Source of the DNA: Hydrogenophaga sp. RAC07
Lineage (GTDB): Bacteria; Pseudomonadota; Gammaproteobacteria; Burkholderiales; Burkholderiaceae_C
Length of the DNA stretch: 64,000 nt
NCBI RefSeq assembly: GCF_001713375.1
Contig: NZ_CP016449.1
Location: forward strand, 3,658,001 to 3,722,000
Direction: 5' to 3'
Positions 1-8,900 of this stretch are shown piece after piece. The notes below the pieces were generated by a model that had not been told where the DNA came from, ran no database searches, and saw only the letters and a list, made by a program, of their open reading frames with translations. The first letter of the stretch is position 1. The number at the start of each line of letters is the position of its first letter. The position numbers and the translations under genes were made by a program.

Positions 1-1367
1 CCAATACCACCGCCGCCGTCGTAACCCAAAAAGTCCAGAGGACTGTCAAGGTCCCACATCTCGCCCGACCAGCTGAGGGGAAGCCGGAGCAAGGAGACGC
101 TCTCTCCTTGAGTGACACGCCTCAATATGGCAGCCACATCCTTGACCATCAAAGGGCCGTCTCCATCGGATGCAGAGGCAGCTGGCGGGTGAACACCCTC
201 GGTCGCTGGCGCTGCGTCTTGGCCGAGCGTGGCAGCACCCTCCAACTCCTCCAGCAACAGCGGTACAACGGTGTCAGGTTCACAAGGAAAAAACACGTCT
301 GCTGGTGGCAGAGCTTGGTGGTCCATGCTCCAACCGTTGTGAATGTGATGGTCGACAGAGATCTGTATGACTTGGCAGGCAGCATGCTCTTCGCCCCACG
401 CCTGTTTCAAAGTACCCGCAAGATCAAGCCAATCCAGGCTCAACACAACATCGGCCGAACGGAGCACCTCTGCACTCGCAGGCGAAAGGAACATTCCAGA
501 AGGCCCAGCGTGCAAGGGGTGCGCCGTTGGAAACGCCGCACCCAGTTTGAGATCCGTGATGACCCGAGCACCCAGTGCTTCTGCAAGCTGCACGCGCTCT
601 TGCCATGCCCGCGTTGACCTGGAGACCCGCCCAGCCAGAATCACGACCCGCTTCGCTTCAGACAGGAGCCGAGTCGCCCGTTGAACAGATTGAGCTGTGG
701 GTACCACGGGCGATGGAGGGGCATAGCGTGATGTTTCCGGCACGTCTGGCTTCCTGTTCAACCGCGACTCCTGCAATGCGGCGTCAAAGCAAACGTACAC
801 CGGACCACGGGGCGCCGTGTCGGCAATTTGGTATGCCCTTAACAAGGCCTCTTGTGCAGCGGGAACCGAAGCAGGTTGCGCATCCCATTTGACGAAATGT
901 CGAACCAGAGCGCCTTGATCCGCAGCCGTGTGCAGCCAATCGATCCAAGGCCTCCTGCGCGCTGCATCCACTGGTCCAGTCGCACCCAGCACGATCACGG
1001 GCGTCCTGTCCGCCCATGCGTTGAAAATAGCCATGGAGCCGTGCATCAGGCCGACGTTGCTGTGCAAGATGGCGGCCAGTGGTTGCCCCGTCACTTTGGC
1101 ATAGCCATGCGCAATGGCCACGGCGTGCTCCTCGTGCAGCACCAGAATCATCTGCGGGTCGGCGTTGCCAAGATGATTGACCAGACTGTCATGCAATCCA
1201 CGAAAGCTTGCGCCCGGATTCAGCAGCACATACGGTATTCCCAAAGCGCGCACAACGTCGGCGATTGCATCGCTGCCCCAGACTACACCATTCGGTTTAT
1301 GAGACACAGGTTCGTCCCTTCGCGGTCGGGAGTCGTTCACTTCAATATGTTCCTGCTTCACGTTCAT
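1..1367 (-). CDS. ThDP-dependent enzyme, acetolactate synthase-like (3' end outside window)
   Basis: This gene is cut by the left window edge; about 455 codons are visible. The first ~190 residues form the ThDP-binding pyrimidine domain, with the His-Glu pair of the catalytic glutamate near residue 79 (HEEHAVAIAHGYA). A central domain follows, and the visible part ends at a glycine-rich GYDGGGG stretch where the C-terminal pyrophosphate domain begins. Family members decarboxylate or ligate 2-oxo acids; the substrate cannot be read here. The ATG overlaps the TAA of the upstream receptor gene by one base (TAATG), so the two genes are translationally coupled. The pairing suggests uptake and breakdown of an organic acid, which is an inference. 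Confidence 0.85.
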   Translation of the reverse strand, partial: MNVKQEHIEVNDSRPRRDEPVSHKPNGVVWGSDAIADVVRALGIPYVLLNPGASFRGLHDSLVNHLGNADPQMILVLHEEHAVAIAHGYAKVTGQPLAAILHSNVGLMHGSMAIFNAWADRTPVIVLGATGPVDAARRRPWIDWLHTAADQGALVRHFVKWDAQPASVPAAQEALLRAYQIADTAPRGPVYVCFDAALQESRLNRKPDVPETSRYAPPSPVVPTAQSVQRATRLLSEAKRVVILAGRVSRSTRAWQERVQLAEALGARVITDLKLGAAFPTAHPLHAGPSGMFLSPASAEVLRSADVVLSLDWLDLAGTLKQAWGEEHAACQVIQISVDHHIHNGWSMDHQALPPADVFFPCEPDTVVPLLLEELEGAATLGQDAAPATEGVHPPAASASDGDGPLMVKDVAAILRRVTQGESVSLLRLPLSWSGEMWDLDSPLDFLGYDGGGGI

Positions 1368-2368
1368 TACTCCGCTTTGATGCCAGCAGTCTTGATGATC
1401 TTGGTCCAACGAACCAAGTCGTCGGCGGCACGCTGGCGCATTTGATCGGGCGTACTCGTCAACACCTCCAAGCCCTGTCCATTCAGACGTGTTACGACGT
1501 CGGGCATCGTCAGAATCTTGTGGACCGCTGCGTTGATCTGTCGAATGACCGGTGCTGGCGTGGCCGCTGGAGCACAGAGCCCTAGCCAAATCTCGCTCTC
1601 GTATCCAGGCACGCCAGACTCGTCAAGGGTTGGCACATCCGGCAGGCTGGGTTGACGCTTCTTGCTGGTCACTCCGATCGCCTTCAGCCGCCCGGATCGA
1701 ATGTGAGGGATCAGTTGGTTGACGACTCCAACGGTCATCTCCAACTGACCTGCGACGACATCCGCCACTCCAGGTGCGGCACCTCGGTAAGGAATGTGCA
1801 ACACCCTGGTGCCTGTCAGGGCCTTGAACATCTCGGCCGACAAATGCTGAGGGCTCCCATTTCCACTGGATGCGTAGCTCAACTGACCAGGTCGCTTCTT
1901 CAAATATGCGATGAGCTCCTGAGTGTTGTTCGCCGGGACGCTGGGGTGGACCACCAGGGCAAGCGCAGTCGTCCCCAGCAGAGAAATGGGCGCCAAGTCC
2001 TTTTGTGGATCGAATGGCATGCGATCAATCAAGGCTGGGTTCATCGAGTTGATGTTGATATTGGTCAACAACAGAGTGTGTCCGTCTGCTTCGGCACGCA
2101 CCACATCGGACGCGCCAATATTCCCCGCTGCGCCTGGCTTGTTTTCAACGATCACCGGGTGAGGCCAAATCTCTTGAAGCTTTTGTGCAATGGCCCTCGC
2201 CATGACATCGTTCGTACCTCCAGGCGTGTAGGGCACGACGATGCGCACTTGCCTGGATGGAAAAGCTCCCGCCAAGACCGTTTGAGCCCGCGCGGAGATC
2301 GGGGCCAGGGCGGTGACGCCCGCAGCTTGCAGGACCGTTCGGCGACTTATCTTGTATTGAGCATCCAT
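1367..2368 (-). CDS. Bug/TctC-family tripartite tricarboxylate transporter substrate-binding protein
   Basis: The 333-residue product is a periplasmic solute receptor of the Bug (TctC) family, which is greatly expanded in Burkholderiales. It begins with a Tat-like signal (SRRTVLQAAGVTALAP) cleaved after ARA-Q. The mature protein starts with the family's typical strand and ligand loop (FPSRQVRIVVPYTPGGTND, about residues 37-55). Family members bind carboxylates. No tctA or tctB membrane gene is adjacent, as is usual for orphan Bug genes. It is the first gene of a minus-strand pair with the ThDP enzyme and is divergent from the HTH-citrate-synthase gene, which probably regulates it. The ligand is unknown. 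Confidence 0.9.
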   Translation of the reverse strand: MDAQYKISRRTVLQAAGVTALAPISARAQTVLAGAFPSRQVRIVVPYTPGGTNDVMARAIAQKLQEIWPHPVIVENKPGAAGNIGASDVVRAEADGHTLLLTNININSMNPALIDRMPFDPQKDLAPISLLGTTALALVVHPSVPANNTQELIAYLKKRPGQLSYASSGNGSPQHLSAEMFKALTGTRVLHIPYRGAAPGVADVVAGQLEMTVGVVNQLIPHIRSGRLKAIGVTSKKRQPSLPDVPTLDESGVPGYESEIWLGLCAPAATPAPVIRQINAAVHKILTMPDVVTRLNGQGLEVLTSTPDQMRQRAADDLVRWTKIIKTAGIKAE

Positions 2369-2419
2369 TTGCTTTGTCTCCTAAGTAAAAACGAAGAAGG
2401 CATGCTATCTTTGATGTTT

Positions 2420-2448
2420 AGATTGATCAATCTTGATTTTGAAATCAA
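2420..2448. promoter_or_regulatory. Two adjacent palindromes, probable operator
   Basis: The intergenic region between the divergent receptor and regulator genes holds a perfect 14-bp palindrome, AGATTGATCAATCT (2420-2433). It is directly followed by an inverted repeat TTGATTT-TG-AAATCAA (2433-2448). Both reuse the half-site TTGAT/ATCAA. The sites abut the regulator start, so autoregulation and control of the divergent operon are likely (inference). Confidence 0.5.
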
Positions 2449-3707
2449 TGTTTATGCAACCGGAAAAAGACTATCTGAGCGCCGAGGAGGCGACCGAACT
2501 GCTGGGCATAAAAATGCAAACGCTATATGCGTATGTCAGCAGAGGAATGGTTCGAAGTTTTTCGGGCAAAGGCACCAGAGCCAAGCTGTACTCACGAGAA
2601 GATGTCCAGCGGATCCGCCTTCGAACGATGGCGCAAGCGGGACAAGTGGCGGTCGCTGCATCGGCAATGAATCTGGGCCCCCCCATCGTTCCGACGAGCA
2701 TTACGGAGATAACGCCGCAGGGGCCCAGTTATCGTGGACAGCTCGCGACCGATCTCGCCCTGAAAGGCGCGACGTTCGAACAAGTTGCAGAGCTTCTATG
2801 GACAGGTCTTTGGCACGAGACCGATCTGCTGTGGAAGGCGTCGCCCATTACGCCGAGGGACAAAGCATTGTTGCGATCCATTCCCGCAGAGGATGCGCGC
2901 CACCAGCTGATCGAGATTCTTTCGCTGGTCGCCATGCAGCTTGCCATCGGCCGAGGTCCACTGAAAGATCGTTTGCGCTCTGGCCGTCCCCTCGATGCCG
3001 CGCGAGGAGTTGTCCACGGTCTCATTGGCTGCTTTGGGTTTTTAGGAGAAGGTGGCCGATATGAAGAGGCAAAAGGCGGACGCAGCGTCTCACACAGTCT
3101 GCTCGTGGCGATGAGCAAGCCGGTCAGCCAAGAAGATCGTCGACTGCTGGACGCAGTTCTGGTGCTACTCGCGGACCATGAGCTGTCCCCCGGAACCTTT
3201 GCGGCGCGAATTGCGGCCTCCGCCGGAACCTCTGTACACAGCTGCATAGCAGCAGCCATTGCTGCAAGCTCTGGCACGGAAATTGCGCAACGCTACGAGT
3301 GGCTGGACGAATTTCAAAAGTCTGCGAAAAGCACCCCAGCACTGATTTCCAAGGCCCGGAAAACTCTCACCTCGGGCCAACAGCTACCCGGCTTTAATCA
3401 CCCGCTGTACCCAGCGGGTGATCCTAGAGCGACAGTGCTGATGGACTTGGTGAGGCAACGTTCTTCACGTCCATCGCCTGTCAAGCAGGTATTGGCTCTC
3501 GTGGACCACCTTCGCATGGAATACGGCATGCAGCCGAGACACGAACTTGCTGTCGTTCTGGCATGCAAATCTATGGGTCTTCCAGACGGCGCCCCCTCGG
3601 CACTATTCGTGCTGGCACGCACAGCTGGATGGGTGGCACATATTCTTGAGCAGCGGCTTTCAAACACGATGCTCCGTCCGAGAGCGAAATATTCGTCGAA
3701 AATTTGA
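2448..3707 (+). CDS. HTH-citrate synthase fusion lacking catalytic residues, probable regulator
   Basis: The N-terminus is a MerR/excisionase-like helix-turn-helix (SAEEATELLGIKMQTLYAYV, ending near a YSREDVQRI motif). The remaining ~340 residues are a citrate-synthase fold. Recognisable segments are ADHELSPGTFAARIAAS, the substrate-binding GFNHPLYPAGDPRA and a C-terminal ARTAGWVAHILEQ. The active-site HGGA segment normally following the SG turn is absent (the text reads SSGTEIAQRYEW). The aspartate of the NVD motif is replaced by PRHE. Catalysis is therefore unlikely, and a ligand-sensing transcription factor is the better reading. No clear Shine-Dalgarno decides the start: ATG 2448 or 2454 fits the fold, and an in-frame TTG lies at 2433. 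Confidence 0.8.
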   Translation: MFMQPEKDYLSAEEATELLGIKMQTLYAYVSRGMVRSFSGKGTRAKLYSREDVQRIRLRTMAQAGQVAVAASAMNLGPPIVPTSITEITPQGPSYRGQLATDLALKGATFEQVAELLWTGLWHETDLLWKASPITPRDKALLRSIPAEDARHQLIEILSLVAMQLAIGRGPLKDRLRSGRPLDAARGVVHGLIGCFGFLGEGGRYEEAKGGRSVSHSLLVAMSKPVSQEDRRLLDAVLVLLADHELSPGTFAARIAASAGTSVHSCIAAAIAASSGTEIAQRYEWLDEFQKSAKSTPALISKARKTLTSGQQLPGFNHPLYPAGDPRATVLMDLVRQRSSRPSPVKQVLALVDHLRMEYGMQPRHELAVVLACKSMGLPDGAPSALFVLARTAGWVAHILEQRLSNTMLRPRAKYSSKI

Positions 3708-4263
3708 ATCCCACCGGGCACAAATGAACTCACCATACAGACGGTCCACTGAACTCTCTGAGAAATCCCCGCAACAGTAGTGCCTGGAAGGCAAACTCTT
3801 GCACGCAAGCCGCATGTCACTCAGGATGCGTTTCCGCGTACTTCGTGATGCCCTGCGCACCTCCCCCGGTGCGATCAGCAGAAACCGGTCCCTGTGGAGA
3901 ACCCCAATCACTCGGTCGAATGTCTGGAGACGATGCTAGCGGCTACCGAAGCCGACGCCGTACTTCGCCAACTGCTCGGTGCACATCCCGGAGATCGCGC
4001 CACGTTGATCCCTTGCAGTGAAGCGGTGGCGTAGTTTGGCGGCACCATGCGAGTGCTCACGAAGTCTGTAAGCCGGCGCGCGTACTTCGGCCCGCTTTTT
4101 CGTGGTCGTAGCACTCGATCTGCATGACCCAACCCATTCCAATATGTCAGCTCAAGACTGTTGGCGGACGCTCAGGCTGGGAAGGCGAGCGACCGCATTC
4201 AGTCTCAAGCGGTCGACCGAAGTGCATGCTGGCCTCTATCGTGCTCCAGCTTATAGGCCGAGC
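3708..4263. other. Intergenic region without a recognisable gene
   Basis: About 550 bases separate the HTH-citrate-synthase gene from the 3' end of the Mrr-like nuclease gene. Only short overlapping frames occur on both strands. A minus-strand stretch near 3936-4142 has protein-like composition (TKKRAEVRAPAYRLRE) but no family I can name. It may be decayed mobile DNA at the left edge of the island. Confidence 0.4.
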
Positions 4264-5163
4264 TCAGATTGCTCGAACGCCCCGGCAGCTGGGAAACTGG
4301 CGGCATCCCCAAAACGACTTACCTGCATTGCTCCCTTGTTTGGCCTGTCGGACGACCATTTCCTTCTGACAGACTGGACAGGATGGAGCCGAATTTTTGG
4401 TGGAGGACACCGGTGACGTGGTGAAGTCTCCGCGGCCCTGTGGCTCCTCGCTATAACTCACCGCGATAACGGCCTTGCTCAGCTGCTCGCCATCGATTAG
4501 CTGGATCGGTTTGCCCACGGCGAAGTCCAAGGCTTCTTGGGTGAACCGGCCCGAGGTGACCACGAAACCGCCAGCAGCCCGTTCGGCCGTCATCACGCCG
4601 AAATGCTCTCTGACCACAGACACCCCGACCCGGTAAGTGCGCCACTGTTTGCACTGCACGATGTAGCGGGCACCGTTTCTGGTTGCATGGAGGTCGATGC
4701 CTCCATCGGCTCCACCGCCGCCGTTTTCCACTATCTGGTAGCCCATGCGACGCAAGGTCTCACCCACCAGGCGCTCAAACTGGGACCAAGACATGGCATT
4801 GAGTGAGGTCGCACCAGGCGACTTGGCAACCCTCTGCACCAGACTTGAAGCCTCGCGGCGCCCAACGATTCCCGACAGGGCTCCCAGCACGAAAACGAGC
4901 GGCACGAAATACTGTCCTACCAGCGCCAGGCCACGAAAGATTGAGCCCAACATCAAACTGGAAACTTGGCCAGGTGCCACAGTCTTGGGCATGGGCGCCG
5001 ACGCAATCGAGTGCAGTACCAGATACGAGATTACGGCGCCCAACACAGAGACCCACCAAGGGATGCGAGCAAGAAGTTGAATGATTTCCTGGACAGATGT
5101 GCTCTTTCGTCTACTCACTTGGGCTCCCTCAAGATTGATTGTGGCCACTACGGCGGGGGACAA
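4264..5163 (-). CDS. Membrane-anchored Mrr-like restriction endonuclease with zinc ribbon
   Basis: The 299-residue protein has two predicted membrane helices (about 36-51 and 74-100). An Mrr_cat PDDEXK nuclease domain follows (about 124-235), with GGADGGID (D157) and QCK (Q170, K172) as the catalytic signature. A C-terminal topoisomerase-type zinc ribbon carries C262, C265, C287 and C293. Mrr-family enzymes cleave modified or foreign DNA. The membrane anchor would place the nuclease at the inner face of the cytoplasmic membrane, possibly to meet incoming DNA (inference). It is monocistronic, downstream of the HU-like gene. ATG 5163 is used; an in-frame GTG about 15 codons later is possible. 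Confidence 0.8.
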   Translation of the reverse strand: MSPAVVATINLEGAQVSRRKSTSVQEIIQLLARIPWWVSVLGAVISYLVLHSIASAPMPKTVAPGQVSSLMLGSIFRGLALVGQYFVPLVFVLGALSGIVGRREASSLVQRVAKSPGATSLNAMSWSQFERLVGETLRRMGYQIVENGGGGADGGIDLHATRNGARYIVQCKQWRTYRVGVSVVREHFGVMTAERAAGGFVVTSGRFTQEALDFAVGKPIQLIDGEQLSKAVIAVSYSEEPQGRGDFTTSPVSSTKNSAPSCPVCQKEMVVRQAKQGSNAGKSFWGCRQFPSCRGVRAI

Positions 5164-5202
5164 ACGCTACCGGAGTGAAGTAACTAACAGAGCTGCTGAT
5201 CT

Positions 5203-5229
5203 GGGCGCTCAGCTAGCCGCCCAGCGCCC
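5203..5229. terminator. GC-rich hairpin after the HU-like gene
   Basis: GGGCGCT (5203-5209) pairs with AGCGCCC (5223-5229) around a 13-base loop, just past the HU-like stop codon. There is no T-run on either side, so this is at best a weak terminator. Confidence 0.3.
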
Positions 5230-5237
5230 GGGAGACC

Positions 5238-5669
5238 TTACAGGGAGGCGTCCTTGATCTTCTTCAGGGGGCGAACCTTCACGCGCACGGTGGCGGGTTT
5301 GGCTGCGAACTCGCGCTCAACCTTGGTGAAGGGGTCGATGCCGCGGCGCTTCTTCTTAGCGGGGATGGACTGTGCGGTGATCTTGAGCAGACCAGGCAGC
5401 GTGAACTCACCCAGGCCCTTCTTGTTCATGGAAGCCACGATCGTGGCTTCCAGCGCAGCCAGCACCGCTTTGGCGGCCTTCGGCTCGACACCGGCGACCT
5501 CTGCCAGATGAGCCTGGAGCTTGGTCTTGTTGAACGCCGTCTTGATCGGCTTCAGCGTCGCTGCGCTTGCAGCCGGCTTCTTGGCCACAGCGGACTTGGG
5601 TGCCGCGACTGTCTTTTTCGCGGCGGGTGCTGCCTTCTTCGCAGCGATGGTCTTCTTTGCAGTTGCCAT
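5238..5669 (-). CDS. HU/IHF-family DNA-binding protein with Lys/Ala-rich N-terminal tail
   Basis: The 143-residue product has a ~40-residue low-complexity tail of lysine, alanine and proline (MATAKKTIAAKKAAPAAKK). An HU fold follows from about residue 43, including the GLGEFTLPGLLKI core and a basic RGIDPFTKVEREFAAKPATVRVK segment. HU proteins bend and compact DNA, and histone-H1-like tailed versions are common in Burkholderiales. The start is set at the ATG opening the lysine-rich tail; an upstream in-frame ATG would add 24 unrelated residues. It may be a nucleoid protein of the host or one carried by the island. Confidence 0.85.
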   Translation of the reverse strand: MATAKKTIAAKKAAPAAKKTVAAPKSAVAKKPAASAATLKPIKTAFNKTKLQAHLAEVAGVEPKAAKAVLAALEATIVASMNKKGLGEFTLPGLLKITAQSIPAKKKRRGIDPFTKVEREFAAKPATVRVKVRPLKKIKDASL

Positions 5670-5807
5670 AGATTTATCTACTTTCGATTGTTGAACATGC
5701 GCAAAGTGCGCCGCGCGATTGTAGAAACCATGCGCGCTCATACGAAGTTCGAGAGCTGCGGAGTGTGATCTCTGGCGATCTCTTAACTTCGCCCTGCACG
5801 ACCAGCG

Positions 5808-5833
5808 CCCAGTTCCCAGTTCCCAGTTCCCAG
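5808..5833. repeat. Short tandem heptamer repeat (CCCAGTT)
   Basis: Three full copies of CCCAGTT are followed by a partial CCCAGG in the 292-base gap between the HU-like gene and the large nuclease gene. No function is visible. The length could vary by slippage. Confidence 0.7.
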
Positions 5834-5961
5834 GCGGAAGTTCGCACGCGAGGAAGCAGCTTCAGACTGGATGCACTCTTTCGACTAGGTGGGCCTGAGC
5901 GGCAACTTTCGTCACTGAAGCGACATCCAACTGCCAGCTCTCGCAGTCTCGAAGCGGACCG

Positions 5962-8900
5962 TCAGGCCGCTGCGCTTCGTGGCGGCTCCAGTTTAGTTGT
6001 CGCATCCTCAGCGCGTTCATCCGCTTCGTCGGCGAGGGGCAACATCACTGCCTGACTGCTGCCCAACGTGGTCGAACCACCTCCGGTTTGAAGGTCTTCT
6101 CCTCGCGCTGCTTCCACGTGCTGGATAGGTGGCTCCACCGGATCCCTCGCTTCCCCATCGAACGTGAGATGCGGAGGCTGCATGCACATCAACGCACGCA
6201 GTTTGATTGCTCGTCGACGCGGCGGCGAACTGGCGAGCCGTACGGCGGCCTCAACTGCCTCACCGAGGACCTTTGCGTAGACACGCATGCGTGCCTGCCT
6301 GTAGCCCTCGACACGAGAGTACGGTATGAAGGAACCATTGCTCTTGAGTGCCATATCGCTCGCAAAATCAAGCGCGACCTTCAAGAGTTCCTCCTGATTG
6401 CAGTGCGGATGGCGAAGGCTCGCTTCGACGATGTGACCCATGAGCTCCGCAAACGCCTTGAATTGAGTGGGGTGCCGCGCTTGCAGTTCGAGGAACTCGA
6501 ACGCAACAGAAACTGCCGACACAAGCTCAGTGGAACTGGCAGCCAGGTAGTCCTTGAACCGCTGAATTCCCTCGGTTAGCGCGTAGCCTCCTTGCAAGCA
6601 CATGAACACCAAGTCGTACGAGCCTAGTGAGACGAAGCTGCGATTCCGAAGAAACATCCGAACGACAGCGTAGGTGTATTGCTGATGCGTCAGCTTCCCT
6701 CGTTCTACGGCGTATCGGAGCACCTCCTGCGGCCACACCGACTTGAGCTTCGCCGATGCAAGGCCGAACTGGGCGAGTCGCCCGTCAACGGTGAACAGGA
6801 TCGCGTTCTTCTCGGCAGTCAGTAGCAATGCAGCGAGTTCCTCGTCTTCGAGAACGTCCTGCGCTCGCTCCAGGTCTGCGGGAAGCTCTTCCGGGCCATA
6901 AGCAGGAGCCATCACACAGTGCTGTCGGACTGCGTCAACCATACTTTGAATGAATGCGGTCTGCCGCTCCCTGTCCTGGTTTGTGTACTCGACAAACCGC
7001 ATCGTGCCGTTGTCATCAAACATCTGCCCGCCGGAGCGCTCGAGCTTCGCTTCTTCGAGTCGAGCTTCGAGAGCCTCGACGGCCTTCGTAGAGATGTAGA
7101 CGCGAGGTAGCGCCGCCAGGGCGGCAAGGCAGGCAAGTGACGCCAGCTCGGCAACGGTCGCAGCGTCAACAACATACTCGGCGTCATGCCGTTGGAGCAG
7201 TTCGACAGCAGCCTCCCGTTGCTCCTTAGTGCCAGCACACACGAACAAGGGAGGTGCGTCAGCCGGCCACCCAGAGACCATGTCGACCACGCTTCGCCCT
7301 AGCAGCTTGCCCAGAATTCCCAGCGTGATGGGGCTGTCCGCGTAGCCTTGAAGCGCTCGCCGTGAGTGCTCGGACTGCCGCTTCAGCATGGCGTGCACGT
7401 GGCTGAAGTCGACGCCTTTGTCTGTCTTCGGGACAGGCACGGACATCACCGGCAGGTCCGAAGCAACCGGCGAGTTGACCCGTTCCTGCGCGATGCGAAG
7501 CAGCCGCCGGAAGGTACTTGTCACCCCTTCGACAACGAAGCGCTGTTCGGTTCCGAAGGGACCGGCCAGAGAGACTTGCTGGCCCACGGCCACGCCCAGT
7601 AGGCTGCGGGCTACGTCACCGGACGGAGCGACCATGCCTTCGCGGGCTGGGAGGTCCGGCAAACCCTCCGGGTCCAGCGAAAGAGTCACCGTCTCGCCAA
7701 ATTCGTTCTTGAGCGTCACGGCTGCCCCAGGCTGAACTTCCGGCAGTTCCTCTTCCATGAACGGAAGCTCTTGAGGTCCGGCAACGATGGCGATGAAGTA
7801 GGCTGAGGCTGCATCTACATCGTCTAGGCTGCGACGAAACATGCCAAACAGCCGCAGCATGCCGGTCTCTTTGCGGCCGAAACGGAGTTCAAGTGACGCA
7901 ACCTGCGCAAGAAGTCTTGGTGGCCCTGCCAAGTCGGCCGGAACCGACTCAAGCGCATGGTGGAATCGGGCCATCATGCGCATCTTGAGGTCGAGCGCGA
8001 GACGCAGCAGCCAGCCGCCGGCCTCCTGCGGCCGCCGCTCGCAATGCAGCTCAGCAAGGGGAACCAGAAACTCCCAGTCCGATGCCTGCTGTCCTAGGTC
8101 AATCGCGAGACTCAATGCTCGCTCGTCGCTTGTCCAGGTGACTGGAAACGACAAGACTAGTTCCTTCGCCTTGCGCAGTGCGCCCGTGCGCACATAGCAG
8201 CGAAGCAGCCGGTTGTGGAGCTCGGAGTGCTTGCCGCGTGGGGCGAGTAGCTCGTACTGACGGGCGGCAAACTCCAGCTTGTCCGTGGCAAAGAGCAGGT
8301 CCGCTAGCAACAGTCGCTCTGCCGGAGCAGTGTCCTTTGACACCAGGGTGCAGGCCTTCTCAATCGCCGCATCGGTTGCGACTTCGTCTTTACCCGCATG
8401 CAGTATCCGGGCGCCGCCAGATATGACGGCGAGGCTGTCTGAGTTCGCAACATCCGCTGCCTTGACCTCCGTCAGCGCTTGCTGCTTGCCGATGCCCGAG
8501 CGCCAAAGAGCGACCCACCGCATAGCGCGCAGCAGGTGCGGCACCTCTGCCTGCTGGTAGCCCTTTTGCGTCACCAACGCCTGCACGGCCTCGACCAGCT
8601 GAACGTCGCCCACACCAGAGGCATACTCCGCGACGAGAATCAACGCCTCTTCCTCGAGGTCGTCCAGCCACTCCCGACCAAGTTGGACCAACTCGTCTGA
8701 GCGGTCCAGTCGACGATAGGCTTCTAGTGCGACGCGTTTCAGACTAGGGGTCAGAACGCCGGCGTGTCGGGCTTCCTCGACAAGGGCCAGAGTCTCATCA
8801 GGCGCACCCAGCACAAGGTAGCTGTAGCCAAGGTGCACCATCGTGTCTTCGACTGAGCCCGGCGATTGCACCGCCCAAACGCGGTCTTTTCGCGGGGTGA

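Noticed and set aside
3908..4142. Possible mobile-element protein fragment on the minus strand
   Set aside because: A phrase like EQLAKYGV faintly recalls IS110 transposases, but no other block supports it.
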